Below, one piece after another: positions 1-7,651 of a stretch of 47,488 bases of DNA. The translations under genes and the position numbers were made by a program. Location: NCBI GenBank assembly GCA_030528715.1, contig JAUMYJ010000010.1:10100-57587 (forward strand), read 5' to 3'. Under the pieces are notes generated by a model. The model saw nothing but the letters and a program-made list of their open reading frames with translations, was not told the DNA's origin and did not search any database. The DNA is from Bacteroidales bacterium (lineage in GTDB: Bacteria > Bacteroidota > Bacteroidia > Bacteroidales > Bacteroidaceae). The number at the start of each line of letters is the position of its first letter. Within the stretch, counting starts at the first letter, position 1.

Positions 1-1147
1 CTACGGCCTCGGCAATGCGGGCTTCGGTGGCACAGAGTGATATGCGAATGTAGCGGCTACCATTGCTGCCGAAGATAAATCCTGGTGTGAGAAAGATATG
101 TGCGTGTTGCAATACATGCTCTGTCAGTGTCTCAGCCGTATCAATATGGTCGGGGATACGCCCCCATAGAAACATGCCTACTTGCTTCGGGTCGAATGCA
201 CAACCTAGCAGTTGCATGGCCTCTTCTGCCAATGCACGGCGGCGGCTATACACACCAATGTTGGCCTCTTCGTGCCATGCGGCTGTATTGTTATAAGCCT
301 CAGCCGCTGCAAGTTGTAAGGCACGGAATGTGCCAGAGTCAATGTTGCTCTTTACCTTCAATAGCCAACTGATAAATTCGGCTTTACCCGCTACCAGGCC
401 CACACGCCAGCCTGGCATATTGTGGCTTTTACTCATAGAGTTAAATTCGAGGCAGCAATCTTTGGCGCCTGCTATTTGTAGCAGGCTGAGCGGCTCATGA
501 TTGAGGATAAGGCTATAAGGGTTGTCGTTGATAATGACGATGCCGTGATGCTTGCCAAAGGCCACTAGCCGTTCAAATGTAGCACGCTGTGCGGCTGCTC
601 CCGTAGGCATGTGTGGATAATTGACCCACATCAAGCGTACGCGAGAGAGGTCTAGCTCTTCTAACGCATCAAAGTTAGGCTGCCAGCCTAGCTCGGGGGT
701 AAGGTCGTAGTGCACTACCTCGGCGCCAAGCAGTTGGCTTAGTGCCGTGTAAGTAGGGTAGCCTGGGTTGGGTACTAGCACTTGTTCGCCTGGATTGACA
801 AAGGCGAGTGTCGTATGTAGAATACCTTCTTTTGAGCCAATGAGTGGCTGTATCTCACAGGTGGCATCGAGTGATACGCCATAGGTGCGGCTATACCATG
901 TAGCCATGGCGTGGCGTAGCTCGGGTGTACCGATGGTGGGCTGATAGCCATGCGCATCGGGGCGTTGGGCTTCGCGGCAGAGTGTCTCTATGGTTGCCTC
1001 CGAGGGAGGTAGGTCAGGGCTGCCAATGGCTAAGCTAATCACGTCAACACCAGCAGCACGCATGGCGGCTACTTCCTTGCCTTTGCGGCTAAAATAGTAT
1101 TCGTTGACCAAGCTTAAACGCTCGGCAGGGGCAATCGTTTTTGTCAT
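1..1147 (-). CDS. PLP-dependent class I/II aminotransferase (partial, 3' end outside window)
   Basis: Reading the reverse strand from the ATG at 1147 gives 382 codons with no stop before the window edge, so the C-terminus is missing. The protein starts MTKTIAPAERLSLVNEYYFS. It shows the fold-type I aminotransferase pattern: a substrate-loop region SLAIGSPDLP near residue 40, a VNYPHMPTGA segment, and the PLP-binding lysine in SMSKSHNMPGWR (K240). It follows pheA by 37 nt on the same strand, which suggests it performs the final transamination of phenylpyruvate or hydroxyphenylpyruvate to Phe or Tyr. The substrate is inferred from that context; sequence alone would also allow an aspartate or LL-diaminopimelate type enzyme. 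It should share the pheA attenuator upstream. Confidence 0.88.
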   Translation of the reverse strand, partial: MTKTIAPAERLSLVNEYYFSRKGKEVAAMRAAGVDVISLAIGSPDLPPSEATIETLCREAQRPDAHGYQPTIGTPELRHAMATWYSRTYGVSLDATCEIQPLIGSKEGILHTTLAFVNPGEQVLVPNPGYPTYTALSQLLGAEVVHYDLTPELGWQPNFDALEELDLSRVRLMWVNYPHMPTGAAAQRATFERLVAFGKHHGIVIINDNPYSLILNHEPLSLLQIAGAKDCCLEFNSMSKSHNMPGWRVGLVAGKAEFISWLLKVKSNIDSGTFRALQLAAAEAYNNTAAWHEEANIGVYSRRRALAEEAMQLLGCAFDPKQVGMFLWGRIPDHIDTAETLTEHVLQHAHIFLTPGFIFGSNGSRYIRISLCATEARIAEAV

Positions 1148-1184
1148 ACACCTATGGTTGTTCATATTTGTTGCGTTTCAGCTA

Positions 1185-2030
1185 TTACAAGGCTGGTGAT
1201 GCCTTGCTCTCGTAGTGGCCTAGTACGCGGATTTCACGTGTTAAAGGCGACACAGCATCAAGGCTTTGCTTAAAGCGTAAATAGTCTTCATACTGTACAT
1301 CTACGTAAAACAGATACTCCCATTCGCGCCCTACGATGGGCAGCGATTGTATCTTTGTGAGGTTGATGTGATAGAAGCTAAATACACTCAATACTTGTGA
1401 TAAGCAGCCTGCGTCATGAGACAACGAAAACACTAAGCTGGCTTTATTGCAGTGGCGCACCTCGCGTAAGTCGTCTGCACGCCATTGGTCGGCTACGAGC
1501 AAAAAGCGTGTAAAGTTATGCTTGTTGTCCTCTATACTGCGTGCAAGTACTTTTAGTCCGTATAGTTCGGCTGCGTTGGCATGACAGATGGCTGCATGCC
1601 CATGTAGCTGTTCGGTAGCGATGCGTTCAGCCGCTCCAGCCGTGTCGTAGGCTTCTACTTTTTTGAGCATTGGGTGTCCCTCCAAAAAGGTTTGGCATTG
1701 TGCCAAAGCTACGGGGTGCGAATTGACCTCCGTGAGTGTCTCCCAGTTGTCACTCGGCAGGCACATGATGCTGTGCTCGATGTGTAGTTTGTGTTCGGCT
1801 GCTATGGTTAGCCCACTCTTGCGTAGCAGCTCATAGTTGGGCAGTAGGCTCCCAGCAATGGTGTTTTCGATGGCTACGAGACCCAACACGTTGCTATCAC
1901 GTGCCACCGCAGCAAATACTTCGGCAAAGGTTTCGCAACAGATGAGGTCAATGGTCTCGTCTGCAAAGAGCTGCTGAGCGGCGATATGATGAAAGGCACC
2001 TTCGATACCTTGTATGGCGATTTGCTTCAT
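1185..2030 (-). CDS. pheA: Prephenate dehydratase with ACT domain
   Basis: Converts prephenate to phenylpyruvate, the committed step of phenylalanine synthesis, in the cytoplasm. The 281 residues match the stand-alone dehydratase length. The N-terminal half has the family landmarks: IQGIEGAFHHIAA at the start, VAIENTIAGSLLPNYELL near residue 55, and the catalytic TRF motif in NFTRFLLV. The C-terminal third is an ACT regulatory domain (SLVFSLSHDAGCLSQVLSVF, then INLTKIQSLPI where ESRP is usual), which in this family binds Phe for feedback inhibition. There is no chorismate mutase domain. It is the first structural gene of the operon; the 235-nt leader upstream carries a Tyr/Phe-rich peptide and terminator, so transcription is probably controlled by aminoacyl-tRNA supply as well. 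Confidence 0.95.
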   Translation of the reverse strand: MKQIAIQGIEGAFHHIAAQQLFADETIDLICCETFAEVFAAVARDSNVLGLVAIENTIAGSLLPNYELLRKSGLTIAAEHKLHIEHSIMCLPSDNWETLTEVNSHPVALAQCQTFLEGHPMLKKVEAYDTAGAAERIATEQLHGHAAICHANAAELYGLKVLARSIEDNKHNFTRFLLVADQWRADDLREVRHCNKASLVFSLSHDAGCLSQVLSVFSFYHINLTKIQSLPIVGREWEYLFYVDVQYEDYLRFKQSLDAVSPLTREIRVLGHYESKASPAL

Positions 2031-2075
2031 GGGTGGTGATACATCAGTGGTTGTTGCTAAGACTTTAAAATAGGC

Positions 2076-2106
2076 AAAACCTGCTCACGTACTCGGAGCA
2101 GGTTTT
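2076..2106 (-). terminator. Attenuator terminator hairpin of the pheA operon
   Basis: A perfect 11-bp inverted repeat (AAAACCTGCTC / GAGCAGGTTTT) with a 9-nt loop, 45 nt upstream of the pheA ATG. In the pheA direction the right arm ends in a run of four U. It lies downstream of the aromatic-rich leader peptide. Its 5' arm overlaps a segment that can instead pair with a sequence just after the leader stop codon. Position and alternatives fit an attenuator terminator better than the end of dnaA transcription 900 bp away. Confidence 0.75.
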
Positions 2107-2163
2107 CATGTGTTGTCTTTGTGCTTGCCTTGGGCAGGCTCATGGCCATGTACGACTGCTCCG
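2094..2163 (-). promoter_or_regulatory. Predicted antiterminator (region 2:3) of the pheA attenuator
   Basis: On the transcribed strand CGGAGCAG (2163 to 2156) is perfectly complementary to CTGCTCCG (2101 to 2094), the 5' arm of the terminator hairpin. The two foldings exclude each other. The upstream arm begins three nt after the leader stop codon. A ribosome that finishes the leader would cover it and allow termination; one stalled on the Tyr/Phe codons would leave it free. I see no convincing region 1:2 hairpin. Confidence 0.65.
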
Positions 2164-2165
2164 CT

Positions 2166-2225
2166 CTACGCTGGGGTAAAGAAGTAAAAGTAGCCGTAAA
2201 AGTAGGTAGCCATGGCAGCGTTCAT
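2166..2225 (-). CDS. Tyr/Phe-rich leader peptide of the pheA operon
   Basis: A 19-codon open reading frame, MNAAMATYFYGYFYFFTPA, with codons 8-16 reading Tyr Phe Tyr Gly Tyr Phe Tyr Phe Phe. Eight of nine consecutive residues are aromatic end products of the pathway it precedes. It begins about 33 nt after the expected transcription start set by a TAnnTTTG element and ends three nt before the antiterminator arm. In known attenuators such a peptide senses charged tRNA rather than acting as a protein. A second in-frame ATG (codon 5) could also serve as the start. The composition and placement make chance unlikely, but expression is not shown. Confidence 0.75.
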   Translation of the reverse strand: MNAAMATYFYGYFYFFTPA

Positions 2226-2264
2226 AAGGCTTGCAATGTTTAAGAGGTTAGCTTATCTTGAGTA

Positions 2265-2272
2265 CAAAGTTA
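2265..2272 (-). promoter_or_regulatory. Probable pheA operon promoter (-7 element)
   Basis: TAACTTTG on the minus strand matches the Bacteroidota -7 consensus TAnnTTTG. It would start transcription near 2258, ahead of the leader peptide. No TTG or TTTG is seen at the usual 20-nt spacing upstream, so the -33 element is weak or absent. Confidence 0.5.
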
Positions 2273-3005
2273 AGCATTATCTACGAATAAGCCGCTCTTG
2301 TAAGTGTTTTTTTTAGCTCATGGGTGTGTTTTTGTTATTTCAGAGACTATTAACCGATAATGTATCTTAGGTGTCTCCCTCCCCTATGGTGCTGGCATGG
2401 CTTTTGGGGTAAGCCATAGGTAAAGCGTATTGCCATCGGTTAATGTCAGTAGGAGGGGTGTGGTGCGCTCGGGGCACGTGGCTGCGGTGGCTGTGATGGT
2501 GGTGTGGCTGTGATGGTGGATCCTATGACTAAAAGCCCACTGACACACCGTGTGGTTGCACGTTGTGAGCGGCTGAGTATGTGCTTGGCTTCTTGGCTAA
2601 GGCGAGGTATCTTGCGCATAAAGTCTTCAACATCCGTGTAGCTTAGCAGGTAGTGTGCCGATACGTCTATCGGTTCTCTGGGGCATCGCGTTGCATCATG
2701 TGTACGCGTTCGATGTTGACATAAAAAGCACAAAAAACGCCCGAGCTAATATGCATACAATCTTATGCGCTCGCCATTATATATGGCGTAGGCTGTCATG
2801 GTGCTCGCGAGGTGCGTATGGCTAAGTATTGTTTGGTATTTAGCTCAATGCTGCCAGAATGTTGATGGTCTATCGCGACGCTACGTGCTTCAAAAAGTGC
2901 ATGATAGTATATCCTTTGCTCATGTCTACTTTTGGTTTATAAGTGTTCTCCTGATGTATATGCATAGTATAGCTCTACGAGTGCACGAGCAACATGTACC
3001 TTGGT
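2273..3005. other. Intergenic region between dnaA and the pheA promoter
   Basis: About 730 nt with no gene I can support. It holds a T8 run near 2310, a 17-bp-period direct repeat (2487-2519) and a short AT palindrome near 2775. A 95-codon minus-strand frame (2446-2733) has a non-ATG start and a Pro/Thr/Ser-rich tail and resembles no family I know. I see no cluster of DnaA boxes, tRNA or clear dnaA terminator. Confidence 0.5.
2487..2519. repeat. Two-copy 17-bp direct repeat
   Basis: GTGGCTGTGATGGTGG occurs at 2487-2502 and again at 2504-2519, one base apart. No function is evident. Confidence 0.7.
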
Positions 3006-4424
3006 TTACAGCGTTTGCTCAAACGCTTCAAACGCGTGGCGATAGGCTTCGTTGGTACTGAGTTGTAGGCGCACCTGTTTTACGGCATGGCTGATGGTGG
3101 AGTGATCTTTGACACCGAAACGGCGAGCTAGCTCTGTGGCTGAGAGTTTGGTGTGTTTTTGACACAGGTAGATGGCAATGTGGCGAGGGCGTACTAAGTC
3201 TTTGGTGCGTTTTTTGCTTAGCAGGTCAGCGCGTTTTACGTCAAAGTGTTCGCATGTTCGGGCGATGATGCCTTCGGGGGTTAGGTTGTGACTCTTGATT
3301 TTTACGACACGTGCAATGACGTTGCGTGCCATATCTATCGTAAAGGTTGCGTTGTCTTGTATACTATATGCCAATAGGCTTGTCACTACACCCTCAATGG
3401 CACGCACGTTTTCGCACACATGCTCTACGATGAAGTCAATAACTTCTTCGGGAAAGGTGATGCCGTTGCGACGCATCTTGGCCATAAGCACAGCGCGACG
3501 TAGTGCAGTGTCGGGGCGCTGAATGTCTACCGTAAGGCCTTGCGAAAAGCGGTAGCGCAGGCGGTCGTCAAAGCCTTCAAGCTCGGCAGGCGGTGTGTCT
3601 GAGGCTAAGACAACGTGGCAGCGGCGTTTTGTGAGGTCGTTGAGTACATGGAAAAGTGAGTTTTGGGTCTTGGTCTTTTTGCCTCCTCCCAGCTCTTGTA
3701 TGTCGTCCACGATGAGCAAGTCTACGCCTTGATAGTAGGCATAAAATTCGTCCGAACGACTTTTTTTCTCAGCCATTGAGGCTGCTACAAATTCTTCTAA
3801 AAACTGATGAGCCGACACATAACGCACTTTTTTCTCAGGGTATAGCTCGCGCATTTTGTGACCTAAGGCGTTGATGAGGTGTGTCTTGCCTGTACCCGAT
3901 GCTCCAAAAAGGAAGAAGGGGTTAAACACTGTCTGCTCTGGCCGTGTCGCAATGTCGAGTGCTGTGCGATAGGCCATGTCGTTGGCTTGGCTTTGTATGT
4001 AGGTGTCAAAGGTGTACTGGGGGTAGAGTCCAGTGTCAAATTTAGCCGCTTCGGCCACGCGCTCTTGGTACGTGAGGGTGCGTTGCCCCGTGAGCCGTTG
4101 TTGTAGGGCAGCTTTGGCTTTGTCTTCGGCCTCTTGACGCTCGCGCGCTTCCTCTTCCTCTTGTACGATGACAAATTTAAGTTTAACCTCACGCCCAAAA
4201 CAATGCTGCACAGCTGCCCAAAGCAGTGCGTTATAGTGCTGGGCAAGGTGTTCGAGCACATAGCGTGTGGGCACGGCAAACGTGAGCTCGTGACCCTCGA
4301 AGCTGCGCAAAGATAGCCCTAAAAACCAACGCTCGTATTCGGCTGGGTCGCTCACACCTTGCTTAAACAAGGCTTTGCATTGCTGCCAAAGCTGCTCGTG
4401 GGTGGGGGGAGTAAGTGTGTTCAT
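3006..4424 (-). CDS. dnaA: Chromosomal replication initiator protein DnaA
   Basis: AAA+ ATPase that binds DnaA boxes and opens the replication origin. The 472 residues cover all four domains: an N-terminal helicase-loading domain (about 1-80), an acidic, Lys/Glu-rich linker (about 88-115), the ATPase domain with Walker A GASGTGKT at 174-181 and Walker B LLIVDDIQEL (Asp 240-241), and a C-terminal DNA-binding domain with the DnaA signature DHSTISHAVKQV near 440-451. The ATG at 4424 gives a normal N-terminus. It stands alone: dnaN and recF are not adjacent, and the flanks show no DnaA-box cluster, so the origin may lie elsewhere. The minus-strand promoter at 4478-4508 is well placed. Confidence 0.97.
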   Translation of the reverse strand: MNTLTPPTHEQLWQQCKALFKQGVSDPAEYERWFLGLSLRSFEGHELTFAVPTRYVLEHLAQHYNALLWAAVQHCFGREVKLKFVIVQEEEEARERQEAEDKAKAALQQRLTGQRTLTYQERVAEAAKFDTGLYPQYTFDTYIQSQANDMAYRTALDIATRPEQTVFNPFFLFGASGTGKTHLINALGHKMRELYPEKKVRYVSAHQFLEEFVAASMAEKKSRSDEFYAYYQGVDLLIVDDIQELGGGKKTKTQNSLFHVLNDLTKRRCHVVLASDTPPAELEGFDDRLRYRFSQGLTVDIQRPDTALRRAVLMAKMRRNGITFPEEVIDFIVEHVCENVRAIEGVVTSLLAYSIQDNATFTIDMARNVIARVVKIKSHNLTPEGIIARTCEHFDVKRADLLSKKRTKDLVRPRHIAIYLCQKHTKLSATELARRFGVKDHSTISHAVKQVRLQLSTNEAYRHAFEAFEQTL

Positions 4425-4477
4425 GCTGTGTGAGGCGGTTAGGGCGGTTAAGGGTAGAAGGTAAACTATCTAAGGTG

Positions 4478-4508
4478 CAAAATTGCGTATTTTTTTTGAA
4501 ATAAGCAA
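4478..4508 (-). promoter_or_regulatory. dnaA promoter (-33 TTG, -7 CAATTTTG)
   Basis: On the minus strand TTG (4508-4506) and CAATTTTG (4485-4478) are separated by exactly 20 nt, the spacing seen at other promoters in this window. The -7 element departs from TAnnTTTG at its first base. The start site would be near 4471, about 47 nt before the dnaA ATG. Confidence 0.5.
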
Positions 4509-4576
4509 GCCTAGCGTTTGATGGGGCAGGTGTTGTGTCGTGACAATCGCGTAAAAGCTAGCTCAAAATAACTGCA

Positions 4577-4610
4577 TCATCGTGACGAAGTAGCTACGCC
4601 ATCACGATGA
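4577..4610. repeat. Inverted repeat between divergent dnaA and membrane protein genes
   Basis: TCATCGTGA at 4577-4585 and its exact complement TCACGATGA at 4602-4610, separated by 16 nt. As it lies between divergent promoters it is not an obvious terminator; it could be a protein-binding site. Confidence 0.55.
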
Positions 4611-4719
4611 CTTGTGTCGGGAACCACTACGTGTGTGAAAAGTAGCTATGTGGTATGACGAAAAGGCTAAAAAGCGCGAAAACGCGTGCGCACGATGCAC
4701 GCACTTGACGATTTAGTTG

Positions 4720-4740
4720 TAAATTTGCATGATACATTTG
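4720..4740 (+). promoter_or_regulatory. Candidate -7 elements for the 4768 gene
   Basis: TAAATTTG (4720-4727) and TACATTTG (4733-4740) both match TAnnTTTG upstream of the ATG at 4768. Neither has a TTG at 20-nt spacing, so which is used is unclear. Confidence 0.4.
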
Positions 4741-4767
4741 GCGTAATGCCTCATTTACACGATACCT

Positions 4768-5553
4768 ATGCAATATACCTACCTTGCTTTTGATTTGCTG
4801 TGGCTGCTGTTTTGGAAACTGCCGTTTAAGGGTACGACCAAAATGGCCGTAGCAGCCATTATAGACGTGCTCTCTCGGGCGCGTCGCTATACCGATGTGT
4901 CGGTGCTGCGTCAAGAGGTAGCGCTTGTGCGTGCCTTGCCATCGCCCTTTGTGCTGAGTGCGGCATGGCATTTCGGGGCTACGTTGGGTGGTACGCTAGG
5001 GCGTATCTTTTGCGTAGGGCTGGTGTTACTGCCCAATCTTTTGTTGGGGTTACTTTTTGCTGGGCTTTATTGGGTGCTGTGTCAGTTTGACGTGTTTTCG
5101 CCTCTCTTGCTAGCTACCCAAACTACGAGCATGGCTGTGCTGGCTGTGAAAGCCCTTGGCCTCTTTTCTGGCAAGCGTGCTTTGCCCTATACGTTGTCGC
5201 TTGGTAGGCTCATGGGCATAATTGTTTTTGCTGGTTGCCCCTTGCGCTATGTTTTTCTTGTTGTGCCGCTTTTGGTTGTGTTTTTTACGGCCACAAGCTA
5301 CTATTTGCGTTACGAGTCGCGGGCTGTATTGCGTACGTGGCAAGTGCTCTCTGGGGGAGCGTTTGCTGTGGGTGTGGCACTCCTTGGTTTGCGCTGGGCT
5401 GTGGCTAGTGCCTTCTTTGAGCCTACATTCTTTTGGCGGAATGTGGTATTGTGTGTGCTTTTTGCTCTCGTACTGCTAGGGCATGGGGTGTGGCGGCTTA
5501 GTCCTGGCTTCTTGTTTGCGTTAACTATTGTGTCGGCATATGTTTTACTTTGA
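4768..5553 (+). CDS. Integral membrane protein of unknown function
   Basis: 261 residues that I do not assign to a family. After a cytoplasmic-looking N-terminal part (about 1-65) the protein is mostly hydrophobic, with roughly six to seven possible membrane segments, for example LLGLLFAGLYWVLCQF, YVFLVVPLLVVFFTATSYYL and VVLCVLFALVLLGHGVW. Charged residues are few outside short loops. It lacks a signal peptidase site and conserved catalytic motifs that I can see. It lies 21 nt upstream of the NADH dehydrogenase gene on the same strand, so the two are likely cotranscribed; a link to respiration is only suggested by that position. The ATG at 4768 is the first in frame after the candidate promoters. 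Confidence 0.75.
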   Translation: MQYTYLAFDLLWLLFWKLPFKGTTKMAVAAIIDVLSRARRYTDVSVLRQEVALVRALPSPFVLSAAWHFGATLGGTLGRIFCVGLVLLPNLLLGLLFAGLYWVLCQFDVFSPLLLATQTTSMAVLAVKALGLFSGKRALPYTLSLGRLMGIIVFAGCPLRYVFLVVPLLVVFFTATSYYLRYESRAVLRTWQVLSGGAFAVGVALLGLRWAVASAFFEPTFFWRNVVLCVLFALVLLGHGVWRLSPGFLFALTIVSAYVLL

Positions 5554-5574
5554 TGTTTTGTTATAGCGTGTGTT

Positions 5575-6963
5575 ATGAGTTTTAATCTTCCATCGCTCCG
5601 TGAGGGGCAGCGGCGTGTAGTCATTGTAGGTGGTGGCTTTGCTGGGCTTAAAGTTGCTGGTAGCCTAGCTGGCAGGGGTGTCCAAGTGGTGTTGGTAGAC
5701 CGCAATAACTACCATCAGTTTCCTCCGCTCATATACCAAATAGCTTCTGCAGGCTTGGAGCCTAGCTCAATCGCCTTCCCGTTTCGCAAATTGTTTCAAG
5801 GCAAACGCGATGTGTATTTTCGCAAGGCTGAGGTGCGTCACATCTTTCACGATAAAAAGCTCATTCAGACCTCTATTGGCAAGCTGCCCTACGATTATCT
5901 TGTGCTAGCCGCAGGAGCTACGACGAATTACTTTGGCAATGCTGCCATTGCCGAGGAGAGTATCCCGATGAAAACGCTGAGCGAAGCCATGGGCTTGCGT
6001 AATGCTCTGCTTGACAATTTTGAGCGTGCCGTGACCTGCTCTACCGAGCAAGAACGTCAAGAGTTGCTTAACATCGTTATCGTGGGTGGTGGTGCTACGG
6101 GGGTAGAAATAGCGGGTGCCATAGCCGAGATGAAGCGACACATCATTCCTAAGGACTACCCTGAGCTTGATGTAAATCACTTAAACATCATCTTGCTCGA
6201 AGCGAGCGACCGCTTGCTCTCAGCTATGCATACGGATAACTCGGCCAAAGTGCGCGAATACCTTGAAGGTTTAGGCGTAGAGGTGCGTACGGGTGCTTTT
6301 GTGACGGGCTATGAGGAGCATCAAGTGCGTTTACGTGATGGAACAAGTATACCCACGCGAACCTTTATTTGGGTAAGTGGCATCACGGCCAACCAAATTG
6401 CAGGTGTGGAAGGCGACTTCTTAGGGCGTGGCGCACGTATTAAGGTAGATGCATACAATCGTGTTGTGGGGCTTGATGGTGTTTTTGCTATCGGTGACCA
6501 ATGCCTTATGGAGGGTGCAGATCCAGCCTATCCACAAGGACACCCACAGGTGGCACAGGTGGCCATTCAACAGGGAGTCCTTTTGGCTAAAAATATAAGT
6601 CGCCTTGTGGTGGGAGAACAGCTTGTTGCATTTCGCTATAAGGATCTTGGCAGTATGGCTACGGTGGGCCGCAATAAGGCAGTGGCCGAGCTGCCTCGAG
6701 GAGTGCGTTTTCGTGGTTGGCTGGCTTGGGTGGTGTGGCTGGTGGTGCACCTGAGAAGTATCTTGGGGGTGCGCAATAAGCTGGCCGTATTGCTCAATTG
6801 GATTTGGAATTACTTCTCTTACGGTCAATCGCTACGTCTTATTATCTATGCGCAAAAGGCTAAAGAAGTGCGCAATCGCGAAGCATTGCTTGCTAGCACG
6901 CACTGGGGGCACGACCTACGGGAGGAAGGGCTTGAGCATATAGATGCAGGTCACTCGTCATAA
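5575..6963 (+). CDS. ndh: Type II NADH:quinone oxidoreductase (NDH-2)
   Basis: Single-subunit, non-proton-pumping enzyme that passes electrons from NADH through FAD to membrane quinone. The 462 residues carry two dinucleotide-binding folds: VIVGGGFAGLK (FAD, about 17-26) and IVIVGGGATGVEIAG (NADH, about 167-181). GVFAIGDQC near 302-310 is the second FAD contact. LPYDYLVLAAGATTNYFG is the usual ATG-type linker. The C-terminal hydrophobic and amphipathic stretch (about 380-425, GWLAWVVWLVVHLRSI) fits membrane association. It probably shares a transcript with the membrane protein upstream and is followed by a strong hairpin. Confidence 0.93.
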   Translation: MSFNLPSLREGQRRVVIVGGGFAGLKVAGSLAGRGVQVVLVDRNNYHQFPPLIYQIASAGLEPSSIAFPFRKLFQGKRDVYFRKAEVRHIFHDKKLIQTSIGKLPYDYLVLAAGATTNYFGNAAIAEESIPMKTLSEAMGLRNALLDNFERAVTCSTEQERQELLNIVIVGGGATGVEIAGAIAEMKRHIIPKDYPELDVNHLNIILLEASDRLLSAMHTDNSAKVREYLEGLGVEVRTGAFVTGYEEHQVRLRDGTSIPTRTFIWVSGITANQIAGVEGDFLGRGARIKVDAYNRVVGLDGVFAIGDQCLMEGADPAYPQGHPQVAQVAIQQGVLLAKNISRLVVGEQLVAFRYKDLGSMATVGRNKAVAELPRGVRFRGWLAWVVWLVVHLRSILGVRNKLAVLLNWIWNYFSYGQSLRLIIYAQKAKEVRNREALLASTHWGHDLREEGLEHIDAGHSS

Positions 6964-7033
6964 CATGGCTATGTGAGCATTTGATAAGTGATACACAGGC
7001 CTTATAGGTGTTGTGAAATAAACGTTTTGGTAT

Positions 7034-7070
7034 CCAAGGGCTGACTTCTTTTTCGGAGGTCAGCCCTTGG
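7034..7070 (+). terminator. Terminator hairpin after ndh
   Basis: A stem of about 15 bp with one G-U pair: CCAAGGGCTGAC on the left, GTCAGCCCTTGG on the right, with an 8-nt loop. It lies 70 nt after the ndh stop. No long U-run follows. Confidence 0.7.
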
Positions 7071-7516
7071 TAGTACTTAATAAACGAAGCAATGGCCACG
7101 TCTAAAATTAGTGTGAAGTGTTTGACTATGGGTCTTGCCTCTGTGTGTGGGCGAGTTGTGGAGGAAAAAGGCTCGTGTGTATGTACATGATCTTGTTTTA
7201 TTATTTATATTATATTAGTGGTGTGTCTATGGGGTGTAAATTGCAAATAGAGTTATTCTCGTGGTGAGCTGTTGTTGACTTCTCTTGTGTTAATAGTCAG
7301 GTATGGCTAGTCTGCGCCGTGGCTTTGGTAGCAGCTTTTGCTGGTATCGGTAGGCTTGTAATCTTTTGAGTGGCTTATATAAAATAGATATTCAAGGAGG
7401 AGGCTGTATCTTAGAGCGTGTAGGGAAAATAAGAAGTGTGTGAAGTGTGTGAAGTGATGCCTTTTTGAAGGGCTGAGACTATTTTTGCTCTAAAAGTGCC
7501 AATTTTGGTGTTTTTG
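7071..7516. other. Intergenic region upstream of the exb operon promoter
   Basis: About 450 nt with no supportable gene. It contains an AT-rich stretch near 7195-7217 and a 9-bp tandem repeat (GAAGTGTGT, 2.7 copies, 7433-7456). No tRNA or recognisable riboswitch. Confidence 0.5.
7433..7456. repeat. Short tandem repeat, unit GAAGTGTGT
   Basis: Two full and one partial perfect copies of a 9-bp unit, about 60 nt upstream of the exb promoter. Function unknown. Confidence 0.7.
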
Positions 7517-7548
7517 TTTGGCTTTGTCGTGCTTTCTAATTATATTTG
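7517..7548 (+). promoter_or_regulatory. Promoter of the exbB-exbD-exbD-tonB operon
   Basis: TTTG at 7517-7520, 20 nt spacer, TATATTTG at 7541-7548: a full match to the Bacteroidota -33/-7 consensus. Transcription should start near 7554, leaving a leader of about 100 nt. Confidence 0.75.
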
Positions 7549-7651
7549 CAGTAGCATTGTAATACTCGCTTTGTTGAGAAGTCGGTAATGGCATGCTAGA
7601 TGTCTCAAAGAGAATCAAAATAATAATAATAACATCACAATTCTAAAAACA

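Larger units (their letters stand above)
4425..4767. other. Divergent intergenic region between dnaA and the membrane protein gene
   Basis: 343 nt carrying the dnaA promoter, a hairpin (4577-4610) and possible promoters for the rightward gene. No gene and no DnaA-box cluster is visible. Confidence 0.5.

Noticed and set aside
612-620. Perfect DnaA-box 9-mer TGTGGATAA as part of an origin near dnaA
   Set aside because: A single copy inside the aminotransferase gene; no cluster or AT-rich unwinding element around dnaA, so no origin is called.
2065-2109. A 14-codon minus-strand frame, MKTCSEYVSRFCLF, overlapping the pheA terminator hairpin
   Set aside because: It lies inside the terminator stem and has few aromatic codons; the upstream 19-codon frame is a far better leader peptide.
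2446-2733. 95-codon minus-strand frame between dnaA and pheA
   Set aside because: Non-ATG start, no family resemblance, tail of low complexity that comes from a direct repeat.
2798-3061. 87-codon plus-strand frame over the dnaA 3' end
   Set aside because: It overlaps the conserved end of dnaA on the opposite strand and shows no recognisable protein features.
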